A DNA stretch of 24,639 nucleotides. It comes from Minisyncoccota bacterium (GTDB taxonomy: Bacteria > Patescibacteriota > Minisyncoccia > Phycocordibacterales > Phycocordibacteraceae). Position 1 is the first letter of the stretch, and each line of letters starts with the position of its first letter. Shown piece by piece: positions 8,025-14,673 of the stretch. The position numbers and the translations under genes are program-made. The notes under the pieces were generated by a model. It did not search any database and was not told where the DNA came from. It was given only the letters and a program-made list of their open reading frames with translations. The stretch lies in contig JAGOSU010000004.1 in the NCBI GenBank assembly GCA_018062165.1, positions 1 through 24,639 of the forward strand, written 5' to 3'.

Positions 8025-8030
8025 TATAAT
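8022..8030 (+). promoter_or_regulatory. Consensus extended -10 promoter of the glutaredoxin gene
   Basis: TGATATAAT is a perfect extended -10 element; its TGA is the stop codon of the upstream methyltransferase gene. The box 8025-8030 lies 23 bases before the ATG at 8054, giving a leader of about 17 bases without an evident Shine-Dalgarno site. Confidence 0.7.
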
Positions 8031-8053
8031 TGCCCTACCTAACGAAATACACC

Positions 8054-8308
8054 ATGGATAAGCAAGTCACTATATACAGCACCCCAACCTGTCACTTCTG
8101 CCAGATGAGCAAGGAGTACTTCAAAGAACACGGTATTCAGTACACTGAGTTCGATGTTGCTGGAGACCAGGCAAAGCGCCAGGAGATGATTGAGAAGTCC
8201 GGTCAGATGGGCGTTCCCGTCATCTTTGTCGGCGAAGAGATGATTATCGGCTTCGATAAGCGTCGTTTTGACGAGTTGTTCGGTACCGCTACCGAGCCGG
8301 GAATGTAG
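8054..8308 (+). CDS. Glutaredoxin-like thiol-disulfide oxidoreductase
   Basis: An 84-residue single-domain protein with the thioredoxin fold. It starts VTIYSTPTCHFC, so the redox motif is C-H-F-C near residues 13-16. The cis-proline loop reads GVPVIFVGEE and is followed by GFD, as in the NrdH/Grx family (G-F-x near the glutathione or thioredoxin-reductase contact). It would reduce disulfides in the cytoplasm, for example in a ribonucleotide reductase or stress repair. The ATG at 8054 is preferred over an upstream TTG at 8030 because that codon overlaps the -10 box and adds eight residues not seen in the family. A strong terminator follows 12 bases after the stop. Confidence 0.92.
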   Translation: MDKQVTIYSTPTCHFCQMSKEYFKEHGIQYTEFDVAGDQAKRQEMIEKSGQMGVPVIFVGEEMIIGFDKRRFDELFGTATEPGM

Positions 8309-8320
8309 TTCCCTTTCACA

Positions 8321-8352
8321 AAACCCCGAGGCTTAAGTGCTTCGGGGTTTTA
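8321..8352 (+). terminator. Rho-independent terminator after the glutaredoxin gene
   Basis: AAACCCCGAGGC (8321-8332) pairs with GCTTCGGGGTTT (8339-8350) across a 6-base loop, with one G-T wobble, and runs into TTTTATTGT. Its near symmetry could also act on the opposite strand, but no gene converges here. Confidence 0.88.
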
Positions 8353-8396
8353 TTGTAATTAATTGTGGGTAAAGCAAAGGTATACTAGTTCTTAAA

Positions 8397-8405
8397 TGCT
8401 ATATT
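8397..8405 (+). promoter_or_regulatory. Extended -10 promoter of the HTH/LAGLIDADG-like gene
   Basis: TGCTATATT (box 8400-8405) lies exactly six bases before the ATG at 8412. A second possible box, TATACT at 8381-8386, lies 25 bases before the ATG; either or both may be used. Confidence 0.6.
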
Positions 8406-8411
8406 CATTAA

Positions 8412-9050
8412 ATGCAAAGGATCGATGAGAAAAGACAAAAAGTAATTGTAGGATTACGCCTTGTTGGCAAAAGTATTCCAGAAATTTGTAGAGAGACGGG
8501 GATAGCAAAGACTACGGTACAACGGTATGCAAAGCATGTGACAGTCCCAGAAAAATACTCCAAACTGTTAAGAGAAAAACAAGGAGGAGCAAAGAAGCGG
8601 GCGGCTGGATTACGAGCCAATATATTGGAAAATGTACAATCCAGCATAGGGTTACTGTCCAAGCGAGACATGCTGCTTTTGTTAATTGGACTCTATTGGG
8701 GCGAAGGTACCAAGCGAGATTTTTCAATCATTAACTCAGACCCCTTTCTTATACAGGCATTCATTGTTTGTCTTCAGAATCTTGGAATCGCAAAGAATAG
8801 AATGATGTTTTCGCTACGTGTACATTCAAATATTTCAATACCACACGCCAAGACTTTTTGGTCAAAAACCACCGGTCTCCCCCAAAGAACCTTGGGGAGG
8901 GTTGAAGTTATCGAAGGAAAGAAAAAAGGAAAATTGCCATACGGCATGTGTCGCATCCGTGTAAGGTCGGGTATTCGTGATCGTTTATTCGTGCAAACGG
9001 CCATTTCGCTTATTGGAAAAGATTGCAGCAAAAAGGTAGTATCCTCATAA
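8412..9050 (+). CDS. HTH plus LAGLIDADG-homing-endonuclease-like protein
   Basis: A 212-residue protein. Residues about 20-41 (KSIPEICRETGIAKTTVQRY) form a resolvase-like helix-turn-helix. Residues 88-99 (LLLLIGLYWGEG) resemble the LAGLIDADG helix with a terminal acidic residue, followed by FSIINSDPFLIQAF, HAKTFWSKTTGLP and a C-terminal GMCRIRVRSG strand. This order is familiar from small free-standing HTH/LAGLIDADG-like proteins common in CPR genomes; their activity is mostly untested, so either a nuclease or a DNA-binding regulator is possible. The gene is clearly richer in A/T than the rest of the window and ends directly at a tRNA gene, which fits mobility. It has a leaderless-type promoter at its start and a tRNA promoter in its end. 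Confidence 0.72.
   Translation: MQRIDEKRQKVIVGLRLVGKSIPEICRETGIAKTTVQRYAKHVTVPEKYSKLLREKQGGAKKRAAGLRANILENVQSSIGLLSKRDMLLLLIGLYWGEGTKRDFSIINSDPFLIQAFIVCLQNLGIAKNRMMFSLRVHSNISIPHAKTFWSKTTGLPQRTLGRVEVIEGKKKGKLPYGMCRIRVRSGIRDRLFVQTAISLIGKDCSKKVVSS
9013..9042 (+). promoter_or_regulatory. Probable tRNA-Arg promoter inside the upstream gene
   Basis: TTGGAA (9013-9018), an 18-base spacer and TAGTAT (9037-9042) lie in the last codons of the preceding gene, eight bases before the tRNA. This would allow the tRNA to be made independently of the mobile-looking gene. Confidence 0.5.
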
Positions 9051-9125
9051 GCCGCTATAGTTCAATGGATAGAACGAGGGGTTCCTAATCCCTAGATGTA
9101 GGTTCGATTCCTACTGGTGGCACCA
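9051..9125 (+). tRNA. tRNA-Arg (anticodon CCT)
   Basis: The acceptor GCCGCTA (9051-9057) pairs with TGGTGGC (9115-9121) with two wobbles. The D stem is GTTC/GAAC, the anticodon stem AGGGG/TCCCT encloses TTCCTAA with anticodon CCT (reads AGG), and the T arm is GTAGG-TTCGATT-CCTAC. Discriminator A is at 9122 and CCA is encoded at 9123-9125. It abuts the stop codon of the upstream gene (TAA 9048-9050) with no gap. Confidence 0.96.
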
Positions 9126-9132
9126 TAGAGTT

Positions 9133-9675
9133 ATGAAAATTTACGTCATTCGGCACGGTCAGTCTGAGTACAACAAGCAGAAGCGTGTCGCTGGCCAGGT
9201 GGACGTCTCTCTAAATGAGGAAGGGCTTGCGCAAGCGAAGGATGCTGCAAGCACAGTCCCAGCTGACTGTACGAGGATTGTCTCCTCCGATCTTCTACGT
9301 TGTAGGCAAACCACCGAGATATTGAATGAGGGTAGGAATCTTGAGGTCACATACGATGCACGATTACGGGAACGGGATTTTGGCTCACTTTCAGGGAAAT
9401 CATTTGATGACCCAGTTTTCAGCAAAGAATTCTGGGCAACAGATCGTGCACAGAAATATGACTACCGACCGTACGGAGGAGAATCGGTTGAAGATGTTTT
9501 AACGAGACTCAGCGCGTGCATCGAAGAGGTACGTGAGAAGGGAGGGAAACCATTACTGGTTACCTCAGCGGGCATTATTCTCCTACTTCAGAATCGTTTG
9601 TATGGTAAAGCGCAGGACGAGAAAGTAGCCAACAGCACCGTGCTTGCGTTCACGCTCCCAGAGACGATGCTATAA
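9133..9675 (+). CDS. Histidine-phosphatase (phosphoglycerate mutase) fold protein
   Basis: A 180-residue protein. It opens with IYVIRHGQSEYN, the RHG motif with the catalytic His8 and neighbouring Arg7. It continues with SSDLLRCRQTTEI, which supplies the second conserved arginine, and LRERDFGSLSGK with Glu80. In the last strand, where the superfamily usually has a second catalytic histidine (V-x-H-G-G), this protein reads VTSAG (143-147), with Ser145 in place of His. It may therefore have altered activity or another chemistry; related proteins with Ser there are known in the superfamily. The ATG lies seven bases after the tRNA-Arg CCA with no other promoter seen, so it is probably co-transcribed with the tRNA. 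The last codons ATG-CTA-TAA form the next promoter. Confidence 0.85.
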   Translation: MKIYVIRHGQSEYNKQKRVAGQVDVSLNEEGLAQAKDAASTVPADCTRIVSSDLLRCRQTTEILNEGRNLEVTYDARLRERDFGSLSGKSFDDPVFSKEFWATDRAQKYDYRPYGGESVEDVLTRLSACIEEVREKGGKPLLVTSAGIILLLQNRLYGKAQDEKVANSTVLAFTLPETML

Positions 9676-9676
9676 T
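9668..9676 (+). promoter_or_regulatory. Consensus extended -10 promoter of the 88-residue membrane protein gene
   Basis: TGCTATAAT, a perfect -10 with extension, is written into the final Met-Leu-stop codons of the upstream gene. The box 9671-9676 lies exactly six bases before the ATG at 9683, predicting a leaderless mRNA. Confidence 0.72.
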
Positions 9677-9682
9677 TCCATC

Positions 9683-9949
9683 ATGTACGAACAAGAATCC
9701 CTCATGGATCTCCTTAAGGAGAACGTCGCGCTCGCAAAGGAAAATAACAAACTCCTCAAAGCTATGCGTCGCGATGCGTTTATCGGCGGCGCGCTCCGCA
9801 TCATCCTCTGGCTCGCGGTGCTTGGTGGCAGCTACTTCCTCGCCATCCAGTATTTGCAGCCTCTCCTCAGCACGTATAGCGGTGGAGAAGGGATGGAGGG
9901 CATGGATTTCAAGGCGCTCCTTGAACAATATCGCAGCCTTGGTGAGTAG
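9683..9949 (+). CDS. Small one-helix membrane protein with N-terminal coiled coil
   Basis: An 88-residue protein. Residues about 5-30 are a charged, Leu-rich amphipathic helix (LMDLLKENVALAKENNKLLK), followed by RR and one or one-and-a-half hydrophobic segments (about 33-60), then a Gly- and acid-rich linker and a short C-terminal helix. Proteins of this plan are frequent as hypotheticals in CPR genomes; no function is known to me. The ATG at 9683 is chosen over an upstream start at 9644 because the latter lies before the stop of the preceding gene and before the perfect -10 box. tRNA-Phe follows after 28 bases. Confidence 0.78.
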   Translation: MYEQESLMDLLKENVALAKENNKLLKAMRRDAFIGGALRIILWLAVLGGSYFLAIQYLQPLLSTYSGGEGMEGMDFKALLEQYRSLGE

Positions 9950-9967
9950 TGCGTTTTGAGGTAAAGT
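9939..9967 (+). promoter_or_regulatory. Possible tRNA-Phe promoter
   Basis: TTGGTG (9939-9944), a 17-base spacer and TAAAGT (9962-9967) stand ten bases before the tRNA. Both boxes are imperfect. Confidence 0.4.
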
Positions 9968-9977
9968 AGCCCGTATT

Positions 9978-10050
9978 GCTTGGATAGCTCAGTTGGTAGA
10001 GCACTTCCCTGAAGAGGAAGGGGTCCCCGGTTCGAGCCCGGGTCCAAGCA
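9978..10050 (+). tRNA. tRNA-Phe (anticodon GAA)
   Basis: The acceptor GCTTGGA (9978-9984) pairs with TCCAAGC (10043-10049). The D stem is GCTC/GAGC; the anticodon stem CTTCC/GGAAG encloses CTGAAGA with anticodon GAA; the T arm is CCCGG-TTCGAGC-CCGGG. Discriminator A is at 10050 and is followed by CCG, so CCA is not encoded and must be added by the CCA enzyme. A gene starts ten bases downstream. Confidence 0.97.
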
Positions 10051-10060
10051 CCGAGAATCG

Positions 10061-11140
10061 ATGACTTTTCTAAATAAGCTCATCAAGTGGGCGGTCAGAA
10101 ACGAGCGCAAACTTGGTGCCGCACTGTTCGGGTTCGGGTTTCTTACCGACCTTCTTACGTACGGACTCTTGCCAATTGAATTGGCAATAGTGGCGTTCAC
10201 CATCTTCTTGGTTCTTGCAGGGGCCTCCATGCTTGGAGCGCACATGACTTCTCGTTGGCACGATGCACAAGACCCCAAGAAGAAGGCAGTCTCCGTTCTC
10301 TTTCCGCTTGTGGTGCTCTATGCGCTCGGTAACCTCTTCTCGGGGTTCGTCATTTTCTATGCGAAGAACTCAGTCATTGGTGTCTCCTGGCCCTTTATCA
10401 TTATTCTTATTCTCCTCTATGCAGGATGCGAATACTTTCGCATGTACAAGCACTACCTCATTTTCCAAACCACGCTCTTCTTCTTTGCGCTTTATGCCTA
10501 TGCAATCTTCGCCCTTCCGCTCATCACCGGGACGATAGGACCTTGGACCTTCGCCGGCAGCACGCTCGCCGCAAGTCTCGTCTTCAGTTTGTTCCTCCTT
10601 ATCCTATGGGCGGCAAATCATACGCGTTTTCGGGAGAACGCTCGAAATACCATAGCTGCAAGCGGTGTCGTCGTCGCGGTGGTGGTCGTCTCCTATTTCT
10701 CAGGTCTCATCCCACCGATTCCGCTTGCACTTAAGGATTCCGGTGTCTTTCACTCACTCGTGCGCGTACCGGGCGGCTACCAAGTAACTGCTGAGGATGC
10801 AAAGCCTTGGTTCGACATTACCCCAACGCGCGTGCACACCGTGCCCGGAGAGACGCTATACGTCTATAGCGCGGTAGCGGCGCCCGGGAACCTCACTGGC
10901 ACCATCGTGCATCGCTGGGAGCACCACAACGGCAAAACGTGGGTAATGCAGAATAAAATATCGTTCCCAATTTCCGGAGGACGCGAAGGGGGATACCGGG
11001 GCTATTCTGCAAAAGAGAACCTCCTTCCAGGAAGGTGGCGGGTATCGGTAGAAACACCTGGGGGTCAGGTGGTTGGTCGTCTGCACTTCACTGTAGAAAG
11101 CACAAGCACGATGCCTGCGCTCACTGAGCAGGCGCTCTAG
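10061..11140 (+). CDS. Polytopic membrane protein with C-terminal DUF2914 domain
   Basis: A 359-residue protein. Residues about 15-225 contain six to seven hydrophobic helices. The C-terminal 110 residues are beta-rich and fit DUF2914: W-x-H-H-N-G-K-T-W near 287-295, then ISFPISGGREGGYRGYS and GRWRVSVETPGGQVVGRLHF. The soluble domain probably faces outside the membrane. Function is unknown; the family is found in envelope-related contexts. The ATG lies ten bases after the tRNA-Phe discriminator, with no promoter between, so the mRNA may share the tRNA transcript. The stop TAG is shared with a gene coming from the other strand at CTAG (11137-11140). Confidence 0.82.
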   Translation: MTFLNKLIKWAVRNERKLGAALFGFGFLTDLLTYGLLPIELAIVAFTIFLVLAGASMLGAHMTSRWHDAQDPKKKAVSVLFPLVVLYALGNLFSGFVIFYAKNSVIGVSWPFIIILILLYAGCEYFRMYKHYLIFQTTLFFFALYAYAIFALPLITGTIGPWTFAGSTLAASLVFSLFLLILWAANHTRFRENARNTIAASGVVVAVVVVSYFSGLIPPIPLALKDSGVFHSLVRVPGGYQVTAEDAKPWFDITPTRVHTVPGETLYVYSAVAAPGNLTGTIVHRWEHHNGKTWVMQNKISFPISGGREGGYRGYSAKENLLPGRWRVSVETPGGQVVGRLHFTVESTSTMPALTEQAL

Positions 11141-11265
11141 CCTACGAGTGCCTTAGCTGCGCTCACCACGTTCGCAAATGCTTCAGCGCGTTCCTGGTCA
11201 CTCTGTGCAGCCTTGTGCGCTTTAAGCGCATCTGAGAGGGCGGCGATAAGTTCTGGAGAACTCAT
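11137..11265 (-). CDS. 42-residue helical small protein downstream of hsp20
   Basis: An open frame runs on the minus strand from ATG (11265-11263) to TAG (11139-11137). The product is 42 residues, starting MSSPELIAALSDALKAHKA and rich in Ala, Leu and charged residues, with no membrane segment or Cys; it would form one or two amphipathic helices. It starts three bases after the hsp20 stop, which suggests co-transcription and translational coupling with the chaperone. Its stop codon uses the same CTAG as the convergent DUF2914 gene. No family is recognised. Support is position and codon-like composition; without it the 125 bases between the two genes would be unusually empty for this genome. 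Confidence 0.55.
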   Translation of the reverse strand: MSSPELIAALSDALKAHKAAQSDQERAEAFANVVSAAKALVG

Positions 11266-11268
11266 AAA

Positions 11269-11754
11269 TTAGCCAACGCGCACGCGAAGCTTGGTCTGAC
11301 GTGCCTTGTCGAGTTTAGGAAGCACAAGCGTCAGGAGACCGTCTTTTGCGGTTGCGGTGCAGGCATCAACGTCTACTTCTTCAGGAAGGAGAATGGTACG
11401 AGAGAAGGCGCCCCAGAAGAGTTCGCGGCTGAAATAGTTGGTGTCCACCACCTGTTCGCGTTCTTCGCGGGATCCTTCAATGACCACCATGTCGCGGCTG
11501 ATCGAAACGTTCATCTCGTCGGGGCGTACGCCTGCGGTAAAGGTGCGAATGACAATCTCGTCTGGAGTCTGATACATGTCGATAGGGAGCTGGCCTTCGC
11601 TCGGTTCTTCTTCGCCGTAGGAAAGAACCTTGTTGGCGCCCATCTCGCGACCTGGCAGCTTTTGTACCGGTGCCTCCTCCTCGAAGTCATCGTAGTCGTC
11701 TGAGAGCGGAACGCCGCCGGTCAGTTTCTGAAAGAATGAGCGTTTTTTCATCAT
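11269..11754 (-). CDS. Hsp20/alpha-crystallin small heat-shock protein
   Basis: A 161-residue ATP-independent holdase chaperone. The N-terminal 50 residues are variable and acidic. The alpha-crystallin domain covers about 56-160, with the strands QLPIDMYQTPDEIVIRTFTA, MNVSISRDMVVIEGSREE, FSRELFWGAFSRTILLPEEV and the family's signature A-T-A-K-D-G-L-L-T-L-V-L-P-K (canonical A-x-x-x-x-G-V-L-x-[IL]-x-x-P). The C-terminus ends in LRVRVG. The ATG overlaps the stop of the PrsW-like gene as ATGA, so chaperone and membrane protease are made together, which fits a stress operon. A 42-residue ORF follows after three bases. Confidence 0.93.
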   Translation of the reverse strand: MMKKRSFFQKLTGGVPLSDDYDDFEEEAPVQKLPGREMGANKVLSYGEEEPSEGQLPIDMYQTPDEIVIRTFTAGVRPDEMNVSISRDMVVIEGSREEREQVVDTNYFSRELFWGAFSRTILLPEEVDVDACTATAKDGLLTLVLPKLDKARQTKLRVRVG

Positions 11755-12464
11755 GTATCGCAGGTGTTGGCTGGTAAGTTTCGGTAACGGAAGTATTTCA
11801 GAATTTCAAATACCGCAAAGAAGACGACTGCTCCAGTCCAGACCGTGAAGAACGCGAGGAGGGTGTGGGAGCCATCTTCTTGGATTATAAAGAAGTTAAA
11901 TACGGCATGCAATGCGATTGCAAGGATAAGACCGAGGGAAGCAGCTGCTGCCCGCACCGGGCGGCTCGCCTTATACGAGAAGGCAAGTGCAAATCCAATG
12001 GCCGAAGAGGCAACAACGTGGAGCAAGGTAGCGCCTACAAAGCGTAGGTTTCCGGTCACGAGTCCACTCATGAACTGACCGCTTGCGATGGGGTCAATGA
12101 GGAAGAAAGCGTTTTCCATCGCAGCAAACCCAAGCGCTACCGTAATCATGGAGGTCACGAGGTGGGTCGATTGTCTGGCGGCTTTATGGGTAAGGATGAA
12201 CACCGCCGCAAGAAGATACTTTGCAGTTTCCTCAATGGTGGCCCAAGCGATGATGGTAGGAAGGCCTGCCGCAAACACGCTGAAGGCGTAGTGTTCAAGC
12301 GGGATGACTAGTGGCACGCAGAGCATACCGACCAGAAACGCGATAGCGATGAGCCAGCGGGGCTCTGGGCAACGGCGGTCCTCTTGGAGAAGGAAGTCGA
12401 GCCACACCAAGGCGGGCAAGAGCCCACCTATAAGTGCATAGGCGAATGACTCAACTGAAGGCAT
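11751..12464 (-). CDS. PrsW-family intramembrane metalloprotease
   Basis: A 237-residue protein with seven to eight hydrophobic segments. The family motifs are present: WATIEETAKYLL with Glu78-Glu79 and Lys82 (E-E-x-x-K), GFAAMENAFF with Glu117-Asn118, His149 in the next helix pair, and HAVFNF with His186 and Asn190. These residues bind the metal within the membrane. PrsW-like proteases of the CPBP superfamily cleave membrane proteins such as anti-sigma factors. No obvious anti-sigma target is encoded in the window. The start is fixed by a TAGAAT -10 box six bases upstream. The gene overlaps hsp20 by four bases (ATGA). Confidence 0.88.
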   Translation of the reverse strand: MPSVESFAYALIGGLLPALVWLDFLLQEDRRCPEPRWLIAIAFLVGMLCVPLVIPLEHYAFSVFAAGLPTIIAWATIEETAKYLLAAVFILTHKAARQSTHLVTSMITVALGFAAMENAFFLIDPIASGQFMSGLVTGNLRFVGATLLHVVASSAIGFALAFSYKASRPVRAAAASLGLILAIALHAVFNFFIIQEDGSHTLLAFFTVWTGAVVFFAVFEILKYFRYRNLPANTCDT

Positions 12465-12470
12465 GCCTCC

Positions 12471-12479
12471 ATTCTAGCA
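12471..12479 (-). promoter_or_regulatory. Extended -10 promoter of the prsW-hsp20 operon
   Basis: On the minus strand TGCTAGAAT (box 12476-12471) lies exactly six bases before the ATG at 12464. It sits between the valS stop and the prsW start, overlapping a small GGCC-type hairpin (12479-12493). Confidence 0.65.
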
Positions 12480-12493
12480 GGCCGGAGAGGCCT

Positions 12494-14653
12494 CTAGGTG
12501 CTCGGCCACGGGGTAACCATGAGAAGGCCCTGGTCTGGTGCAGCACTCGTCCAAATCTCCTCCGTGATGAACGGCATGAATGGATGGAGGAGCTTGAGGG
12601 AGTCAGTAAGGAGAGAATGAAGAAGTGCCTTTCGTGAGGCTTTTGCTGCCTCGTCATTGCCCATAAGGATTGGCTTCGATTCCTCGAGGATGACGTCAGC
12701 AAAGCGGTGCCAGACATAGTGGTAGATTTTCTCCGCCGCCATATACATACGGTATTCCTCCATATCTTTCGTGATGCTTGCGACTTCCTCGGAAAGTTCA
12801 GCACGAAGCGCAACATCAGTTTCGTTGAGAGGGGCAGTGAGGTCAGCGCCTTCGGTATTCTCAAGTACGAAGCGAGCGATGTTCCAGATCTTGTTTGCAA
12901 AATGCTTGTAGCCCTTGATTTTGTCTTCAGCGAGGCGGAAGTCCGTGCCGGGTGTGTTGCCCACAATGAGGCTCATGCGAGCGGCATCTGCTCCGTACTT
13001 AGCAAGCACGTCGATGGGATCGATACCGTTACCCAGAGACTTTGAGAACTTGCGGCCCTGAGCGTCGCGAACGATGCCATGCAGGTAAACGGTCTTAAAG
13101 GGCACTTGCCCAAGCGCAAACCCGCTCATGAGAATCATGCGGGCAATCCAGAAGAAGAGGATGTCGTAGCCTGTTTCAAGTACGTTGGTGGGGTGGAAGC
13201 GGCGCAAATCGCTCGTTAACTCTGGCCACCCAAGCGTCGTGAACGTCCAGGCGCCCGAGGAGAACCAGGTATCGAGCGTATCCTCGTCTTGTGTCCACCC
13301 TTCACCCTCTGGGGCGTTTCCAACAGCAATTTCCTCACCCTTGTACCACACCGGCACACGGTGTCCGTACCAAATCTGGCGTGAGATGCACCAGTCCCTA
13401 AGGTTATCGATCCAGTGGAAATACGTCTTATCAAAGTGGTCGGGCACGATGGTGACGCCCTTCTTGGCAACTGCGGCACGAAGCATCTCCTTAAGGGTTA
13501 CCGAACTTCCAGACTCCACACCAGGAATCTCTGAGTGGTCGATAGCAAAGGGTTTATTCACGCTGATGAACCACTGAAGCTTAATTTGCGGCTCTATGAC
13601 GCCTCCAGTGCGCTCTGCCGTTGCTACGTTGTGGGTGTAGTCTTCTTCCTTTTCAACGAGCCCCTTTGCGTGGAGCTTCTCAATAATCTTTTCGCGAGCC
13701 TCAGTAATCTTCATGCCCGCGAACTCGCCTGCGATAGGAAGGAGCTTCCCGCGCTCGTCGATGACCTGTTCCTTATCTAGACCGTGACGCTCGGCAATAT
13801 CAAAGTCGGTGACATCGTGCCAAGGAGTAATGGTCATCACACCAGTACCAAACTCCATATCAATTGCCTCATCCTTCACCACCGTTGCAGTGATAGGTCC
13901 ATTAATCCACTCGAGGTCTATCTTCTGCCCATCGGTGTAGGCAGCGTAGCGAGGGTCAGCGGGGTGCATCACGACGTACTTATCGCCGAACTTAGTCTCA
14001 GGGCGCGATGTGCCGATGACGAAAGGACCGTATTTGAGATAGTAGAACTTTTCCTTGCGTTCGTCGTAGACAATTTCGTCGTCCGAGATAGTGGTCTGTC
14101 CTTTCGGATCCCAGTTAACGATGCGGTGTCCGCGATAGATGAGGCCTGCGTCGTACATGCGCTTGAAGAGCTCATTCACTGCCTTGTTTCGTTTCGCATC
14201 AAGCGTGAACGCTTCGCGTGACCAATCGCAGGAAGCTCCCATGGCGCGAATCTGTCCCTGAATAGTTTTGCGACTCTCTTCGACGAATTCACCAATGCGC
14301 TTTAAGAGCTCCTCACGACCGAGGTCGTGTCGGCTCTTTTTCTCTGCTTTCTGTATATCCTTCTCTACCTTGGCCTGTGTCGCGATGGCAGCGTGGTCAG
14401 TCCCTGGGAGCCACAGCGTTGCTTTTCCGCGCATGCGGTTGTAGCGAATGAGAATGTCCTCAATAGTGAGCCCGAGCGCGTGGCCCATGTGGAGCACTCC
14501 CGTCGCGTTTGGCGGCGGCATGATGATGGTGTAGGTCTCACTACGCTCACCAGGAAGCTCGTCGGGGTTAAAGTAGCCAGAATCCTCCCAAACCGCATAG
14601 ATACGGCCTTCTGTGGCGGAGGAATCATAGGGCTTCTTGAACTTCTCATCCAT
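12494..14653 (-). CDS. valS: Valyl-tRNA synthetase, short form
   Basis: A 719-residue class I synthetase that charges tRNA-Val. The nucleotide-binding HMGH is at 55-58 within PPPNATGVLHMGHA, and the KMSKS loop reads KFSKS (535-539) in GRKFSKSLGN. The CP1 editing domain (about 200-350) keeps GTSRPET and GTGVMTITPWHDVTDFD, so post-transfer editing of Thr-tRNA should work. The anticodon-binding helical bundle ends at about 715 with the TEEIW block. The C-terminal coiled-coil arm found in E. coli-type ValRS (about 950 residues) is absent, and the stop follows directly. The start has a TGCTACACT box nine bases upstream, overlapping the tsaD end. A tRNA-Val gene lies 2 kb upstream on the same strand. 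Confidence 0.96.
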   Translation of the reverse strand: MDEKFKKPYDSSATEGRIYAVWEDSGYFNPDELPGERSETYTIIMPPPNATGVLHMGHALGLTIEDILIRYNRMRGKATLWLPGTDHAAIATQAKVEKDIQKAEKKSRHDLGREELLKRIGEFVEESRKTIQGQIRAMGASCDWSREAFTLDAKRNKAVNELFKRMYDAGLIYRGHRIVNWDPKGQTTISDDEIVYDERKEKFYYLKYGPFVIGTSRPETKFGDKYVVMHPADPRYAAYTDGQKIDLEWINGPITATVVKDEAIDMEFGTGVMTITPWHDVTDFDIAERHGLDKEQVIDERGKLLPIAGEFAGMKITEAREKIIEKLHAKGLVEKEEDYTHNVATAERTGGVIEPQIKLQWFISVNKPFAIDHSEIPGVESGSSVTLKEMLRAAVAKKGVTIVPDHFDKTYFHWIDNLRDWCISRQIWYGHRVPVWYKGEEIAVGNAPEGEGWTQDEDTLDTWFSSGAWTFTTLGWPELTSDLRRFHPTNVLETGYDILFFWIARMILMSGFALGQVPFKTVYLHGIVRDAQGRKFSKSLGNGIDPIDVLAKYGADAARMSLIVGNTPGTDFRLAEDKIKGYKHFANKIWNIARFVLENTEGADLTAPLNETDVALRAELSEEVASITKDMEEYRMYMAAEKIYHYVWHRFADVILEESKPILMGNDEAAKASRKALLHSLLTDSLKLLHPFMPFITEEIWTSAAPDQGLLMVTPWPST

Positions 14654-14662
14654 AATCTCAAA

Positions 14663-14671
14663 AGTGTAGCA
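14663..14671 (-). promoter_or_regulatory. Extended -10 promoter of valS
   Basis: On the minus strand TGCTACACT (box 14668-14663) lies nine bases before the ATG at 14653, giving a leader of about three bases. It begins two bases after the tsaD stop. Confidence 0.55.
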
Positions 14672-14673
14672 GG

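Noticed and set aside
8350..8411. Duplicate of a tRNA-Arg 3' end as an attachment site left of the HTH/LAGLIDADG-like gene
   Set aside because: The intergenic sequence shows no copy of the tRNA-Arg T arm or acceptor end.
12479..12493. Small GGCC hairpin between valS and prsW as a valS terminator
   Set aside because: The stem is only five base pairs and has no T run on the valS strand, so it cannot be called a terminator.
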